Of a stretch of DNA of 64,000 bases, positions 1-9,542 are shown piece by piece. How positions within the stretch are numbered: the first letter of the stretch is position 1; the number at the start of each line of letters is the position of its first letter. Both the position numbers and the translations under genes were made by a program. The notes beneath the pieces were generated by a model. The model was not told the origin of the DNA. It worked only from the letters and a program-made list of their open reading frames with translations, and ran no database searches. Source of the stretch: Pseudarthrobacter chlorophenolicus (lineage in GTDB: Bacteria; Actinomycetota; Actinomycetes; Actinomycetales; Micrococcaceae); assembly GCF_000962805.1 (NCBI RefSeq), contig NZ_JZTW01000019.1:20420-84419 (forward strand), given 5' to 3'.

Positions 1-14
1 GAAGGGTAAGCACG

Positions 15-755
15 ATGAAGAGCAAATTTGCCACCATGGCCCTGGGCGCCGGGGCACTTGTCTTCGCCCTGCTGGCGGGTGGTCCCACGCAGGCCGCACA
101 AGCAGCCGACGAACCGCTGGTTGGACTGACGTTCGACGACGGGCCGTCGCCACAGCGTACGGCTTACGTCCTGGATGTCCTCAAGGCGAAGAATGTAAAG
201 GCAACGTTCTTCCTGCAGGGGGCCAACGCACAGCTGTACCCTGACCTCGTGCGCCGGATCAAGGCCGAGGGACACGTCATCGGTAACCACTCGTGGAACC
301 ACGCCGACTTCCTTAAGATCAGCCAAGCGAACCAAAAGCAGCAGATAGACAGCACGAATGAGGCCATCCGGGCTGTGACAGGCGAGACCCCCCGCCTCAT
401 GCGTTTCCCGTTCGGCAACAGCACCCCGTACGCAGCGAATTACCTGCGGACCATTGGTATGAGCGGCGGGGTCCTCTGGCGTTGGCACATCGGCCAGCCC
501 GGTGACTTTGAGTGCCCGGGAGCAGCCGGCGTCCAGAAGTTCGTCATGGATGAGGCAGCGCCGGGGGCGATTATCCTGCTCCATGATGCCGAAGACGTCC
601 TGGCCTGCCCGGCCTCACAGTGGACATACCTCGCATCCACCATTGACGCCCTGCGTGCCCGGGGCTATGAATTCGGGGTAGTGGCTCCCTCCGCCACCCC
701 CAACCCGCTCAACGAGGGCTCACCCGCCGTCGTGGTTCCACCGGCCGGCTCCTAG
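15..755 (+). CDS. Secreted polysaccharide deacetylase (NodB fold)
   Basis: Predicted metal-dependent carbohydrate esterase 4 that removes N- or O-acetyl groups from a cell-envelope or extracellular polysaccharide. A signal peptide covers about residues 1-31 (hydrophobic core, cut near AQA-AD). NodB motifs are visible: TFDDGP at 39-44 (catalytic base and metal Asp), HSWNH at 92-96 (metal His pair), RFPFG at 130-134 and a C-terminal LLHD near 194. The ATG follows a GAAGGG ribosome site. The 246-aa length suits a single-domain enzyme. The substrate (chitin, peptidoglycan or xylan) cannot be read from the sequence. The next gene starts 3 nt after the stop, so the two are probably cotranscribed. 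Confidence 0.88.
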   Translation: MKSKFATMALGAGALVFALLAGGPTQAAQAADEPLVGLTFDDGPSPQRTAYVLDVLKAKNVKATFFLQGANAQLYPDLVRRIKAEGHVIGNHSWNHADFLKISQANQKQQIDSTNEAIRAVTGETPRLMRFPFGNSTPYAANYLRTIGMSGGVLWRWHIGQPGDFECPGAAGVQKFVMDEAAPGAIILLHDAEDVLACPASQWTYLASTIDALRARGYEFGVVAPSATPNPLNEGSPAVVVPPAGS

Positions 756-758
756 CCG

Positions 759-1925
759 GTGATCGACGCGCCGGAGCTGCCCGTCCCCAGCCTGCTTCGC
801 CAGGACCTCCCGGCAGTGGTGGACGCTGCCCTGGGCCGGCACGGCATGGTGGTCACCGGGGCGAGGGCGGAGAGCATCATCCCTCCCGGGGCCAACATGA
901 CCACGGGCGGGCTCTGGCGGATCCAGGGGACGGCACAGGAGGCAGGCGACAAGGCGGAGGAACCTGTCCCGTTCAGCGCGATTGCCAAGCTCACCCAGTC
1001 GCCGCTGCTATGGCCGGGCATACAGGCTGTACCACCGGAGTTTCGGGAGCAGTTGGCGGAGCGCTACCCGTGGCGCACTGAAGCGCAGGCGTACGCCGAC
1101 GGGGTCAGCACAGCATTGCCCTTGAACGCACGGATGCCCGGGGCTTTCCGCATCACCGAGGTGGATGCGCAGCGGATCCTTATCTGGATGGAGGACGTGG
1201 ACGACGGCGGCGCCCAGGAGTGGAGCGACGAGCACTTTGCGGACGCCGCCTTTGTCCTGGGCGGCCTCGCCGGCAGCCCGGACGTGGATGCATGCGTCAC
1301 AGCAGTGCCGGATGCCACCACATCGCGGCGCCTGGAGTTCTTCCTTGAGGGCGTTGGAACGCAGCTGCTTATCCCGGCGATCATGGGCGACGATGTGTGG
1401 CGGCACCCCGTGGTGGCCGGTGCAGCGGACCCCGCGGTCATCAGCGGACTGCGTAGCCTGGCAGGGAGGGCCCGGGACCTGGTAAACGTGCTCGTGGCCC
1501 TGCCCCAGTACCCCATGCACGGCGACGCCAGCCCCCAGAACCTGCTGGCCGGGGCCTCCGCAGGCGGGGACCGCGCGTTCGTCCTCATCGACTGGGGAAA
1601 CTTCGGCCGGGGGCCTGCGGGCTTCGACCTGGCGCAGCTGCTGGCCGGACGGGTAAATGACGGCTACATGCCAGGCAGCGGCCTTGCCCGGTTGGCGCCG
1701 CTGTGCGTGGACGCCTACTGCACAGGGATGGCAGAGGCCGGAACCGAACCCGATGAGTCGGCAGTCGCCCGTGGCCACGCTGCCGCCATGGCCGTGTTCA
1801 CAGGGCTGCAGGCCCTGCCGCTCGACCAGCTGGAGTCGCCTCGCCCCGGGCTGGAGGACGTGGTGGCAGGAAGGCTGGACATGCTCCGGTTCATCCTGGG
1901 ACGGTTGGACACGCTGGGAATGTAG
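759..1925 (+). CDS. Aminoglycoside phosphotransferase-fold protein
   Basis: 388-aa cytoplasmic protein. The C-terminal half has the APH/choline-kinase catalytic signature: HGDASPQNLL near residue 253 (catalytic loop) and IDWGNFGRGPAGFDL near 277 (metal-binding DxD-type segment). The N-terminal half is weakly conserved and shows no obvious nucleotide loop. The GTG start lies 3 nt after the deacetylase stop, suggesting translational coupling. The family phosphorylates small hydroxylated substrates; whether this member is a drug-modifying, sugar or maltose-type kinase is not evident. Confidence 0.7.
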   Translation: MIDAPELPVPSLLRQDLPAVVDAALGRHGMVVTGARAESIIPPGANMTTGGLWRIQGTAQEAGDKAEEPVPFSAIAKLTQSPLLWPGIQAVPPEFREQLAERYPWRTEAQAYADGVSTALPLNARMPGAFRITEVDAQRILIWMEDVDDGGAQEWSDEHFADAAFVLGGLAGSPDVDACVTAVPDATTSRRLEFFLEGVGTQLLIPAIMGDDVWRHPVVAGAADPAVISGLRSLAGRARDLVNVLVALPQYPMHGDASPQNLLAGASAGGDRAFVLIDWGNFGRGPAGFDLAQLLAGRVNDGYMPGSGLARLAPLCVDAYCTGMAEAGTEPDESAVARGHAAAMAVFTGLQALPLDQLESPRPGLEDVVAGRLDMLRFILGRLDTLGM

Positions 1926-1949
1926 GCTCACGTGCCCCTTGCGTCAGGC

Positions 1950-2450
1950 TCACCATCCCAGCGTGCCGGGCTCACCCTTGAACGGACCCACGACCCGGTC
2001 GGTGACCCAGCCGCCGTAAAAACCTCCCGCTTGGGGGCGGGCAACTTCGCCGTCCACCTCGCAACGGTCCATTGGCCCCGCATAGACTGCCACCCGGCCC
2101 GCCAGTTCCGCATAGCCGGGAAGGGGTTGCGGGTAGGACCAGGCGGCCCGCTCCGCCGACCTGCCGCCGCCGCGAACGGTGAAGTATTGGGCCTGTCCCT
2201 TGAACTCGCACCAGCTGGATCCCTGGGACGGCTCCAACGCACCGGCAAGGAACGCAGCACGTGGAAGGTAATAGACCGGCGGATGGCTGGTTTCAAGGAC
2301 CCTCAGCGATTCCGTGGTCTCGGCAATCAGTTCCCCGCCCAAGTAGATCCGGATCTGTCCGGAGCTTGGTTCCACCCTTGGCGGGCGCGGATAGTCCCAC
2401 ACGGACTCCTGCCCGGGGCCGGGCACAGCCGGCACGATGCGTTGACTCAT
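1950..2450 (-). CDS. DUF427 domain protein
   Basis: 166-aa protein with two DUF427 (beta-tent) repeats: the first around residues 15-90 (VWDYPRPPRVEPSS, then YYLPRAAF and WCEFKGQAQYF) and a shorter second one carrying AWSYPQPLP and VAVYAGPMDRCEVDG. DUF427 proteins are common single-copy actinobacterial proteins of unknown biochemical role. Transcribed convergently with the upstream phosphotransferase gene. Confidence 0.85.
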   Translation of the reverse strand: MSQRIVPAVPGPGQESVWDYPRPPRVEPSSGQIRIYLGGELIAETTESLRVLETSHPPVYYLPRAAFLAGALEPSQGSSWCEFKGQAQYFTVRGGGRSAERAAWSYPQPLPGYAELAGRVAVYAGPMDRCEVDGEVARPQAGGFYGGWVTDRVVGPFKGEPGTLGW

Positions 2451-2686
2451 GTGTCCAGTGTGCGTCGGGGAGCCCGATTTAGCACCCGGGAACCCAAAAC
2501 GCGGTAAGAACGTTCGGCGTCGCGCATCTTCCCCGGCTACCGAAGCGGGAATACAGTGATGCTTGCCGGGCGTAATGCCGGCACCAGCTGTTTAACGGAC
2601 CACCGCGTGCTGTTTTCATTGCTGCCGGTGGCCCCTTCCACCGGTAGTACCTGTTAGTTCCTGGCCATCGAAGGGGATAGACCAAC

Positions 2687-2944
2687 ATGACCGATCTGAA
2701 CGCCACCGAAAACGCAACTGCGGGCGAACGCACCATCCGGGATTGGGCGGACCTTGCCGAGGAGATGTGGTCATATCTCACCGGCAAGGGAGCCGCAATC
2801 AACTATCAGTTCATTGACATGACCGTGGAGGTCCCACGGGACATCGGCCCCGATGCTCCACGCGCCACGTGGAAGCTCAACGGATCCCTGCGGGTGACCA
2901 CCAGCGACCGGGATGCCGCCGGGTCGGACGCGAACCGCGGCTGA
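2687..2944 (+). CDS. Small acidic hypothetical protein before FHA protein
   Basis: 85-aa protein starting MTDLNATENATAGERTI, preceded by GAAGGGG. It carries a DWADLAEEMWSYLTGKG segment and no membrane helix or signal peptide. Its stop lies 4 nt before the ATG of the FHA-domain gene, so the two form an operon. I do not recognise a named family. The tail after about residue 65 is Asp/Arg rich and probably disordered. A role together with the FHA protein is inference from context only. Confidence 0.7.
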   Translation: MTDLNATENATAGERTIRDWADLAEEMWSYLTGKGAAINYQFIDMTVEVPRDIGPDAPRATWKLNGSLRVTTSDRDAAGSDANRG

Positions 2945-2948
2945 CGGC

Positions 2949-3818
2949 ATGCCGGAGAACCGTTTGGACATCGATCTGGACTTCACCTTCACGGACGAGT
3001 CCGGGGCGGTCACCACGGGACGGGCCCAGGCCGCCGGGACAGAAGTCACCGTATCGCTGGACGGCCTGGCCCCATTGTCCGGTGGCGGAATGCCTTCGGT
3101 GGAGGCGATCAAGCCGCTGGCCGACTTCCTGGCCCGCAAGGGGTTGAGCGTCACCGTGGCCGGACCGGATGGAAATGTCGTCAGCCTGGGCGCAGTGGAC
3201 AGTCCGGCCACGCAGCGGTTGGTGACCCGGTCGCCCCACATCAAACTGGGCAAACTGGGGTCCCTGCTGCCGCTGGTCCGGCACGGCCGGCGGGCGCCCA
3301 AGGGCGGGGGATTGCTGCCGCCTTTTACCCCCATGCCCCTGTTTCCCACGGTGCAGCGGAAGGTGGTGCGCCGCATCACCACAACGCATTACGCCCGGGG
3401 CGGGGGCCGGCCGCGGCTGATCTTCGTCCAGGACGCAGCAATCTGGACCGGCCAGGTTCCCCGGGAAGTGGCACTTACGGACGATGTGACGACCATTGGC
3501 AGCAGCCCGGAATCCGGCCTCGTGCTGGAAGGCCTTGAAGAACTGCACGCCGAGATCCGGCACGACGACCAGGACGAGTACGTCCTGGTGCCGCACGGCC
3601 CCGTCAGCGGAAGTGTTGCCAGGTCCGGAGCGTCAGTACTCCGGACCGGAGCGCGGATCCAGATGGGGCAGTGGTGCCTGGCGTTCTTCCGGGAGGAATT
3701 CGCCGACCACGGCCGCCCCTTCGGTGGCCGCAGCGGCGGCGAATTCGCCTATGAACGCCCGCAGCTCGATCCTCGGACCGGGACCCTGGAGCGGGACAGC
3801 AACGAAGGGATTACCTAG
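2949..3818 (+). CDS. FHA domain-containing protein
   Basis: 289-aa protein. The C-terminal third has the forkhead-associated pattern: a TTIGSSPESGLVL strand/loop, then LHAEIRHDD (SxxHA-like) and GARIQMGQWCLAF. FHA domains bind phosphothreonine peptides, usually with Ser/Thr kinases or secretion and cell-division machinery; no kinase is adjacent. The N-terminal region (about 1-90) repeats the vocabulary of the small upstream protein (VTVSLDGLAPLS), possibly a separate beta-domain. I chose ATG 2949; an in-frame ATG at 2913 would overlap the upstream gene without a better ribosome site. Confidence 0.8.
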   Translation: MPENRLDIDLDFTFTDESGAVTTGRAQAAGTEVTVSLDGLAPLSGGGMPSVEAIKPLADFLARKGLSVTVAGPDGNVVSLGAVDSPATQRLVTRSPHIKLGKLGSLLPLVRHGRRAPKGGGLLPPFTPMPLFPTVQRKVVRRITTTHYARGGGRPRLIFVQDAAIWTGQVPREVALTDDVTTIGSSPESGLVLEGLEELHAEIRHDDQDEYVLVPHGPVSGSVARSGASVLRTGARIQMGQWCLAFFREEFADHGRPFGGRSGGEFAYERPQLDPRTGTLERDSNEGIT

Positions 3819-3833
3819 CGCGCACGCTGAAGG

Positions 3834-5480
3834 CTACTCCCCGGCATCCACGTCCTTGGCGTCCATGATCCGGTAGGCGTACCCCTGCTCGGCCAGGAAC
3901 CGTTGCCGTTTGGCGGCGAATTCCTGGTCCAGCGTGTCACGGGCCACCAGTGAGTAGAAACGGGCTGCCCGGCCGTCCTTTTTGGGGCGCAGCAACCTCC
4001 CGAGCCGTTGCGCCTCTTCTTGGCGTGACCCAAACGAACCGGACACCTGGATGGCCACCGAGGCCTCCGGCAGGTCGATGGAAAAGTTGGCTACCTTGGA
4101 CACCACGAGGGTCTGGATTTCTCCGGCACGGAAGGCGTCGAAGAGCCGCTGCCGCACCTTGACCGAGGTGTCCCCCTTGATGACCGGTGCCTGCAGGCGC
4201 TCGCCGAGGTCGTCGAGCTGGTCGATGTACTGGCCAATAACCAGAAGCTGCTCGCCGGCGTGCCGTGCCAGCAGCTGTTCCACCACCAGGGATTTGGACT
4301 CGGAAGTAGAACACAGCCGGTATTTGTCCGCGTCGTCGGCCATGGCGTAGGCAACCCGCTCGTCCTTCGGCAGGTCCACCCGCACCTCAACGCAGTCCGC
4401 CGGTGCGATGTAGCCCTGGGACTCGATGTCCTTCCACGGTGCGTCGTATCGTTTCGGCCCGATCAGGCTGAAGACCTCGCCCTCACGCCCGTCCTCGCGG
4501 ACCAGGGTGGCGGTCAGGCCCAGGCGGCGCCGCGCCTGAAGGTCGGCCGTCATCCGGAAGATTGGAGCCGGCAGCAGGTGCACCTCGTCGTAGATGATCA
4601 GCCCCCAGTCGTGGCCGTCCACCAGTTCCAGATGGGGGTACAGGCCACCGCGTTTAGTGGTCAGGACCTGGTACGTGGCGATGGTCACGGGGCGCACTTC
4701 CTTCAGCGCACCGGAGTATTCGCCGATTTCGTCCTCCGTCAGCGACGTGCGCTTCAACAGCTCGTCCTTCCACTGCCGCGCGGCCACGGTGTTGGTCACC
4801 AGGATCAGCGTGGTGGTGGATCCAGTAGCCATGGCCGCGGCGCCCACCAGCGTCTTGCCGGCACCGCAGGGGAGCACTACCACGCCGCTGCCGCCGGACC
4901 AGAAGTTTTCGCTGGCCAGCCGCTGGTAAGGGCGCAGCTGCCAGCCGTCCTCGTTCAGCGCGATGAGGTGCGGGGTGCCGTCAACGTAGCCGGCAAGGTC
5001 CTCAGCCGGCCAGCCGATCTTTAGGAGCAGCTGCTTCAGCTGGCCCCGCTGCGAGGCGTGAACCACCACTGTCTCGCCGTCGATCCGCGGCCCAAGGAGT
5101 GGCTGGATCTTCTTCGCCCGGATGACCTCCTCCAGCACCGGGTAGTCGTCAGTGCGCATTACCAGCCCGTGCTGGGGATCCTTCTCCAGGCGCAGCCGGC
5201 CGTACCGCGACATCGTCTCCTCGATATCAATGAGGAGCGAATGCGGTACGGGAAAGCGCGAATACTTCAGCAGCGTGTCCAGGACCCTCTCGGCGTCCAG
5301 CCCGGCGGCGCGCGCATTCCACAGCCCCAGCGGCGTGAGCCGGTAGCTGTGCATGTGCTCGGGTGCCCGCTCCAACTCCGCGAACGGCGCGATGGCATGG
5401 CGGGCCTCGGTGGCGAGTTCGTGGTCCACCTCGAGCAGGATGGTTTTGTCACTCTGGACAATCAGGGGTCCGTCGTTCAC
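3834..5480 (-). CDS. XPB-type DNA repair helicase
   Basis: 548-aa SF2 helicase of the bacterial XPB/Rad25 type, predicted 3'-to-5' ATP-dependent unwinding in repair or transcription. An N-terminal damage-recognition-like region covers about 1-190. Motif I (LPCGAGKT) lies at 203-210, then Q/RPYQ just before it, a DEVH motif II (IIYDEVHLLP), TATLVRED motif III and motif VI EEAQRLGRLLRPK near the C-terminus. The GTG at 5480 gives the conserved N-terminus NDGPLIVQSDKT; a longer frame upstream overlaps the neighbouring gene. The start is 13 nt after the helicase-associated protein stop, the usual actinobacterial pair. Confidence 0.93.
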   Translation of the reverse strand: MNDGPLIVQSDKTILLEVDHELATEARHAIAPFAELERAPEHMHSYRLTPLGLWNARAAGLDAERVLDTLLKYSRFPVPHSLLIDIEETMSRYGRLRLEKDPQHGLVMRTDDYPVLEEVIRAKKIQPLLGPRIDGETVVVHASQRGQLKQLLLKIGWPAEDLAGYVDGTPHLIALNEDGWQLRPYQRLASENFWSGGSGVVVLPCGAGKTLVGAAAMATGSTTTLILVTNTVAARQWKDELLKRTSLTEDEIGEYSGALKEVRPVTIATYQVLTTKRGGLYPHLELVDGHDWGLIIYDEVHLLPAPIFRMTADLQARRRLGLTATLVREDGREGEVFSLIGPKRYDAPWKDIESQGYIAPADCVEVRVDLPKDERVAYAMADDADKYRLCSTSESKSLVVEQLLARHAGEQLLVIGQYIDQLDDLGERLQAPVIKGDTSVKVRQRLFDAFRAGEIQTLVVSKVANFSIDLPEASVAIQVSGSFGSRQEEAQRLGRLLRPKKDGRAARFYSLVARDTLDQEFAAKRQRFLAEQGYAYRIMDAKDVDAGE

Positions 5481-5493
5481 GCAGGACAGTCCT

Positions 5494-7974
5494 TTACTGG
5501 TGCAGTTCCTCTGCAGCCTCGATATCGATGATCCGGTGGATGGACAGGACCCGTTCCGTGTCCTTGGCGGGGTCGAAGACACGGACGCGTCCGCCGCTTA
5601 CTGAAAGCGGAACAACGGTTTCCAAGGTGGCATTCCCCAGGCTGTCCACCACGTTCATGCTGATCCGCTGCTTGAGCCGGATGGCGCGCTGCAGCGCCTC
5701 CAGCCCCAGCTGGGTTGCCGCTTCCGCCTCATGGCCGGCCGCACCGTGGCGGCCGTGCGGGCCGTCTTCCTGGCGCAGCACGGCGAGTTGGGCGTCAACG
5801 TCGTCGGCTGCCGGAGCCAGGCGGGGCGCGGTATAGACGGGCCGCGGGCTTTCCTGCGGTACCGGCCCGCGCCGGAGCCGGACGGCAGAGTCCTCCACGC
5901 CATCCACCGACGGCGAGAGGCCGAGGCCGCGCAGGATCTGCACCGCTTCGCGAGGCGGCAAAGAGGACGTTAGGACGGTGGGAGCGAGCCGGACCAGGCC
6001 GAGTGCGGCCGCCCGTGGCCCGGAGAGGAGCTCCTGCAACGCTTCCTCGTCATCGCTCTGGATGAAGCTGGCGGCCGTCCCCACCCGAATTTGCCCATGG
6101 CGGGTGGCGGTGTCCTGGATGAGGTATTCGAGCGGCTGCGGCACCGCGGTGGCGGAATGCTCGCCCAGGAATTGCAGCAGGCGGCCGGCGTCATACCCGG
6201 CGTCCAGTGCGCGCCGGACGGAGGCCTCGGAGAACCGGTAGATCGTGGCTGGTCCCTGGCCTTCGGCGTCGGCCATGGCCAGCAGCTTTTCAGCCAGGCC
6301 GGGTGCCAGGTAACCAGGTGCCACCGCTGTCAGGTCGGCCTGGAGCAGCACATGGTTCAGGGCGGCCGGCAGGTGCTGGCCCAGGAGTGTCATGGCTTCG
6401 TCGGGGTTGTCACCGGCGAAGGCGGCTCCCAGCTGGGTCAGGGCTCCGGAGCCCACCAGTCCGAGCAGCTCGGCCTCTGCGAGGACCCCGCGGATCAGTG
6501 AGCTGAAGCGCCGCGCCATCCGGGGCTGCGCCCACTCGGCGCGCTGAAGGACTGCCGCCGCGTCCAGGACCGGCGCGGCGCCGTCGGTTGCAGCCGCTTC
6601 GGTGGTCAGCTCCAGCAGGATTTCCAGGATGCGCTTGCGGATGACGGGGGCATCAGGCCGTTGCGCTTCCGCAGACAACGGGACGATGGCCCCGCCGGCA
6701 CCCGACCGGTGCGCAGCCGGAACTCCAGAGGTCCCGTTGGCAGGTTGGCCCACCAGCGACGGAACGCGTTCGCTGGACAGCCAGGCATTGACCAGCCACT
6801 GCCATTGCTCCTGCCGGGGCAGCTCCAGCCACTCAAGCTGCGGTGGCTGTACCCAGGAGGACGAGTCCACGTCCAGGCGGATCAGTCCGGCAAGGCCGCA
6901 GAGCTCCAGCAGGAGTCCCACCTGCGGCTGGCTGATCCGCAGCAGCTCACCGAGCCGCCGTGTCTCACGGACCCCGACGCCACCGCTGCGCAGCGTGGCC
7001 AGCGGCTGGCGCTGGACGGCGTGCAGCAGTTCACCCACCAGCCGCAGGGTGTCCGAGATGGCACTCAGGGCAGCATTCCGGCGGAGGGCTGCGGTGGTGG
7101 TGCCGAGCTCCGGCACCGGCGGGGTCAGGGTGAAGTCGTTGATGATGGCGCCGCCCCGCAGGGACACCCCTACGCTGTGCGGCAGTTCCACGTGGGCGGC
7201 GTCCAGCGGGACCAGCAGCCCCCGGGCCAGCAGCCAGTCGATGGGCCCGACGTCGGCGCCCTCGGTGGTGACGGAGGCCTTGCGTTGCGCCTGGGGGACG
7301 GCACCCATGGCCCAGTTCCGGAACCGGGCGAGCAGCGCCGTCGTCCGTTCCGGGGCATGGGCGAGGATCTCCTGCACCGCTTCCGGCGAGGACGTCCAGT
7401 GCTGCAGGGCCAGTGCCGCCTCCATCGGGGTGGTGGCACCCTGGATCTCGACGCCGCTCCGGTGCAGTTCGGAGACAAGCTGTACAGCCCGTTGGGCAAA
7501 CGCCGGCTGGAGCCGGACAAGTTCCGTGTAGCTGCGGCCCAGCCCCGCGGGATAGATGCCCACTACGTCCTTGAGGCAGCCGACGGGGAGGTAGAAGCGC
7601 TGGCGGTTGCCGGACGGCGTACCGTGTGGTGGATCGGCCCGGTGCACCAGGGCAAGTTCCTGCAGGCGGTCCAGGATCCGTTCCAGGACAGGAATGGTGG
7701 AGCCTGCAATCATCTTGCGCAGCGCGGGTGCGCTGGCGCTGTGCCCGGTATCGGTGTTCGTGCACAGATGGAGGGTTTCAAGGACCTGCATCTGTGGCCT
7801 GTTGAGCCGCTCCAGGGCACGCTGGACGCTGACCCTTGAGCTGGCCCGCGCCGCCAGGGCAGGGAAATCGGGCACGGCGGGGGAGAGCAGGTCCGGCCGC
7901 GCGGCGAACAATTCCCGCAGCGAGTCGTCGCTGCGGGCCGCCAGGTCCTTGCTGAGCGCGCGAATGAGGGACAT
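5494..7974 (-). CDS. Helicase-associated protein (helicase C-terminal domain family)
   Basis: 826-aa protein of the actinobacterial 'helicase conserved C-terminal domain' type encoded directly before XPB. It has no Walker A. The N-terminal 300 residues contain winged-helix-like segments (LRELFAARPDLLSP, QMQVLETLHL). The C-terminal region (GYDAGRLLQFLGEH, then QPLEYLIQD and VGTAASFIQSDDEEAL) resembles the XPB-partner helicase domain. ATG 7974 gives the conserved start MSLIRALSKDLAARSDDSL. It probably acts as a partner or regulator of the XPB helicase (inference from pairing). Confidence 0.85.
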   Translation of the reverse strand: MSLIRALSKDLAARSDDSLRELFAARPDLLSPAVPDFPALAARASSRVSVQRALERLNRPQMQVLETLHLCTNTDTGHSASAPALRKMIAGSTIPVLERILDRLQELALVHRADPPHGTPSGNRQRFYLPVGCLKDVVGIYPAGLGRSYTELVRLQPAFAQRAVQLVSELHRSGVEIQGATTPMEAALALQHWTSSPEAVQEILAHAPERTTALLARFRNWAMGAVPQAQRKASVTTEGADVGPIDWLLARGLLVPLDAAHVELPHSVGVSLRGGAIINDFTLTPPVPELGTTTAALRRNAALSAISDTLRLVGELLHAVQRQPLATLRSGGVGVRETRRLGELLRISQPQVGLLLELCGLAGLIRLDVDSSSWVQPPQLEWLELPRQEQWQWLVNAWLSSERVPSLVGQPANGTSGVPAAHRSGAGGAIVPLSAEAQRPDAPVIRKRILEILLELTTEAAATDGAAPVLDAAAVLQRAEWAQPRMARRFSSLIRGVLAEAELLGLVGSGALTQLGAAFAGDNPDEAMTLLGQHLPAALNHVLLQADLTAVAPGYLAPGLAEKLLAMADAEGQGPATIYRFSEASVRRALDAGYDAGRLLQFLGEHSATAVPQPLEYLIQDTATRHGQIRVGTAASFIQSDDEEALQELLSGPRAAALGLVRLAPTVLTSSLPPREAVQILRGLGLSPSVDGVEDSAVRLRRGPVPQESPRPVYTAPRLAPAADDVDAQLAVLRQEDGPHGRHGAAGHEAEAATQLGLEALQRAIRLKQRISMNVVDSLGNATLETVVPLSVSGGRVRVFDPAKDTERVLSIHRIIDIEAAEELHQ

Positions 7975-7984
7975 CAGTCCAACG

Positions 7985-8218
7985 TTACCGCTGGTCAGGT
8001 TTTCCTGCCCGGCGCCGCCCGGCAACGCTGTCGAGCACCAGGAAGAGCATGAGAACGAACGCCGCGGGCAGCCCGTACAGCGCCGTGTAGGTAACCCACG
8101 CTGGAGCCACTGACCCGGCAAAGGCAAAGGCCATGACGGCCCCCACGGCGGCGAGCGAGAGCACGGCAATGGCGGCGGCGGCAATCATGATGGGCCGCCG
8201 GTAGCGCGAGGGTGTCAT
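7985..8218 (-). CDS. Small two-helix membrane protein
   Basis: 77-aa protein with two predicted transmembrane segments, around residues 9-31 (Ala/Val-rich) and 41-63 (YTALYGLPAAFVLMLFLVL), and a basic C-terminal tail. The stop is 10 nt upstream of the helicase-associated gene start, so it is probably the first gene of that minus-strand operon. No named family recognised. Confidence 0.7.
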   Translation of the reverse strand: MTPSRYRRPIMIAAAAIAVLSLAAVGAVMAFAFAGSVAPAWVTYTALYGLPAAFVLMLFLVLDSVAGRRRAGKPDQR

Positions 8219-8426
8219 GGACGTAACGCTACCGCCCCTCCGGCAGCGCGCGTGAACCCCGGCGTTCAGGTCGGCATGAAGCGGGATTCGGGCGCGGGGC
8301 AGGATAACCTTGAAGGATACAGACCAACACGGTACGCAGCTGCCATACCTTAAACCCGCACAACCGGTGCGGATGCGGTGGCGGCCGGCCGTGTCTCACA
8401 ACAGCAGAACGAAGAAGGTTGATTCA

Positions 8427-8810
8427 ATGCCTACCGGCAAGGTCAAGTGGTACGACAAGGACAAAGGCTTCGGGTTCCTCGCGGGCGAGGACGGCCAGGA
8501 AGTCTTCCTGCCCAAATCGTCGCTGCCCGAGGGCGTGACGGAACTCAAAGCCGGCACCCGTGTGGAGTTCGGCGTGGCCGACGGCCGCAAGGGTGCCCAG
8601 GCCTTGGGCCTGCGCGTCCTCGACAAGACTCCCTCCATCGCCAAGGCCAAACGGCCCAGTGCCCGCGATCTTGCGCCCCTGGTCCAGGACCTGGTGACTG
8701 TCCTCGACAATCTCTCGGGCACCCTGTCCAACGGCAAGTACCCGGACGGCAACAAGGGCAAGGCCATTGCCGCTGCCCTGCGTAAGGTTGCCGACGAGCT
8801 GGACGTTTAG
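8427..8810 (+). CDS. Cold-shock domain protein with C-terminal extension
   Basis: 127-aa protein. Residues 1-67 are a cold-shock domain with RNP1-like KGFGFLAGEDG and RNP2-like EVFLPKSSL, predicted to bind single-stranded RNA or DNA. The remaining 60 residues form a Lys/Arg then helical extension (PSARDLAPLVQDLVTVLDNL) absent from the 67-aa CspA proteins, typical of this longer Micrococcaceae version. ATG 8427 follows GAAGAAGG. DUF3027 starts 6 nt downstream, indicating an operon. Confidence 0.9.
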   Translation: MPTGKVKWYDKDKGFGFLAGEDGQEVFLPKSSLPEGVTELKAGTRVEFGVADGRKGAQALGLRVLDKTPSIAKAKRPSARDLAPLVQDLVTVLDNLSGTLSNGKYPDGNKGKAIAAALRKVADELDV

Positions 8811-8816
8811 GCAGCA

Positions 8817-9425
8817 ATGAATCCGGAAGCTGAACAGCCCGACGCAGGAATGCAGGCCTCGGAGACAGCCGCTGTGCACCAGGCGGCTGCTTCGGAGCGC
8901 ACCGCCGTCTCCCGTTCCGGCGCGGCCGTTAAGGCGGCTCCCCAACGCAAGGCCGGCGTGCCGGTGTGGCGGACAGGGAAGCCCGACGCATTCCTGGCCG
9001 CCGCCGTCGACGTTGCCAGAAGCGCCCTCGAGGGAATCACTTCGGCGTCTGATATCGGTCCACACCTGGCTGCCAAGAGCGAAGGTGATCGCCTGGTGAC
9101 GCACCTCTTCGAATCCAGGCTGCCGGGCTACTCGGGCTGGCAGTGGTATGCCGTCCTCACCCGTAACTCCCGGTCCAAGCTGGTGACAGTCAACGAACTG
9201 GGCCTGTTGCCCTCGGAAGACTCGATCCTGGCCCCGGAATGGGTGCCGTGGGCTGAGCGGGTACGGCCCGAGGACGCCCGGGACGAAGAGCACGAGCAGG
9301 AGCGCCCGGCCCCCGACGCCCAAGCCGCCGGAGAACCAGAAGCGGAACAGGAGCCGGAAGAGGCAGGGTCTTCACGGCAGGCCGGGTCTTCGGACGCGGG
9401 CCAGGCGGATGGCGAGCAGGGCTAA
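8817..9425 (+). CDS. DUF3027 domain protein
   Basis: 202-aa protein. The DUF3027 core runs about residues 45-140 (AAAVDVARSALEGIT, VTHLFESRLPGYSGWQWYAVLTR, LAPEWVPWAERVRPEDA). The N-terminal 40 residues and the C-terminal 60 (Glu/Ala/Gly rich) are low complexity. An actinobacteria-specific protein of unknown function; the repeated position after cold-shock and XPB genes suggests nucleic-acid-related housekeeping, which is inference. Confidence 0.85.
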   Translation: MNPEAEQPDAGMQASETAAVHQAAASERTAVSRSGAAVKAAPQRKAGVPVWRTGKPDAFLAAAVDVARSALEGITSASDIGPHLAAKSEGDRLVTHLFESRLPGYSGWQWYAVLTRNSRSKLVTVNELGLLPSEDSILAPEWVPWAERVRPEDARDEEHEQERPAPDAQAAGEPEAEQEPEEAGSSRQAGSSDAGQADGEQG

Positions 9426-9470
9426 CCCGCCCCCCCGGGCAGTGGTTGCCTTGAGCTAACCAACAGCAAA

Positions 9471-9510
9471 CGGCGCCGTCCGGGGTAAACCCGGGCGGCG
9501 CCGTCGTATG
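9471..9510. terminator. Bidirectional hairpin between DUF3027 gene and serC
   Basis: A 14-bp GC-rich stem (left arm from 9471, right arm ending 9503) with a GTAAA loop at 9485-9489. It lies between two convergent genes. The T-tract is weak on the plus side. Confidence 0.7.
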
Positions 9511-9542
9511 TTCAATCGCGGGGCTTGGCCGACGGCGGGACG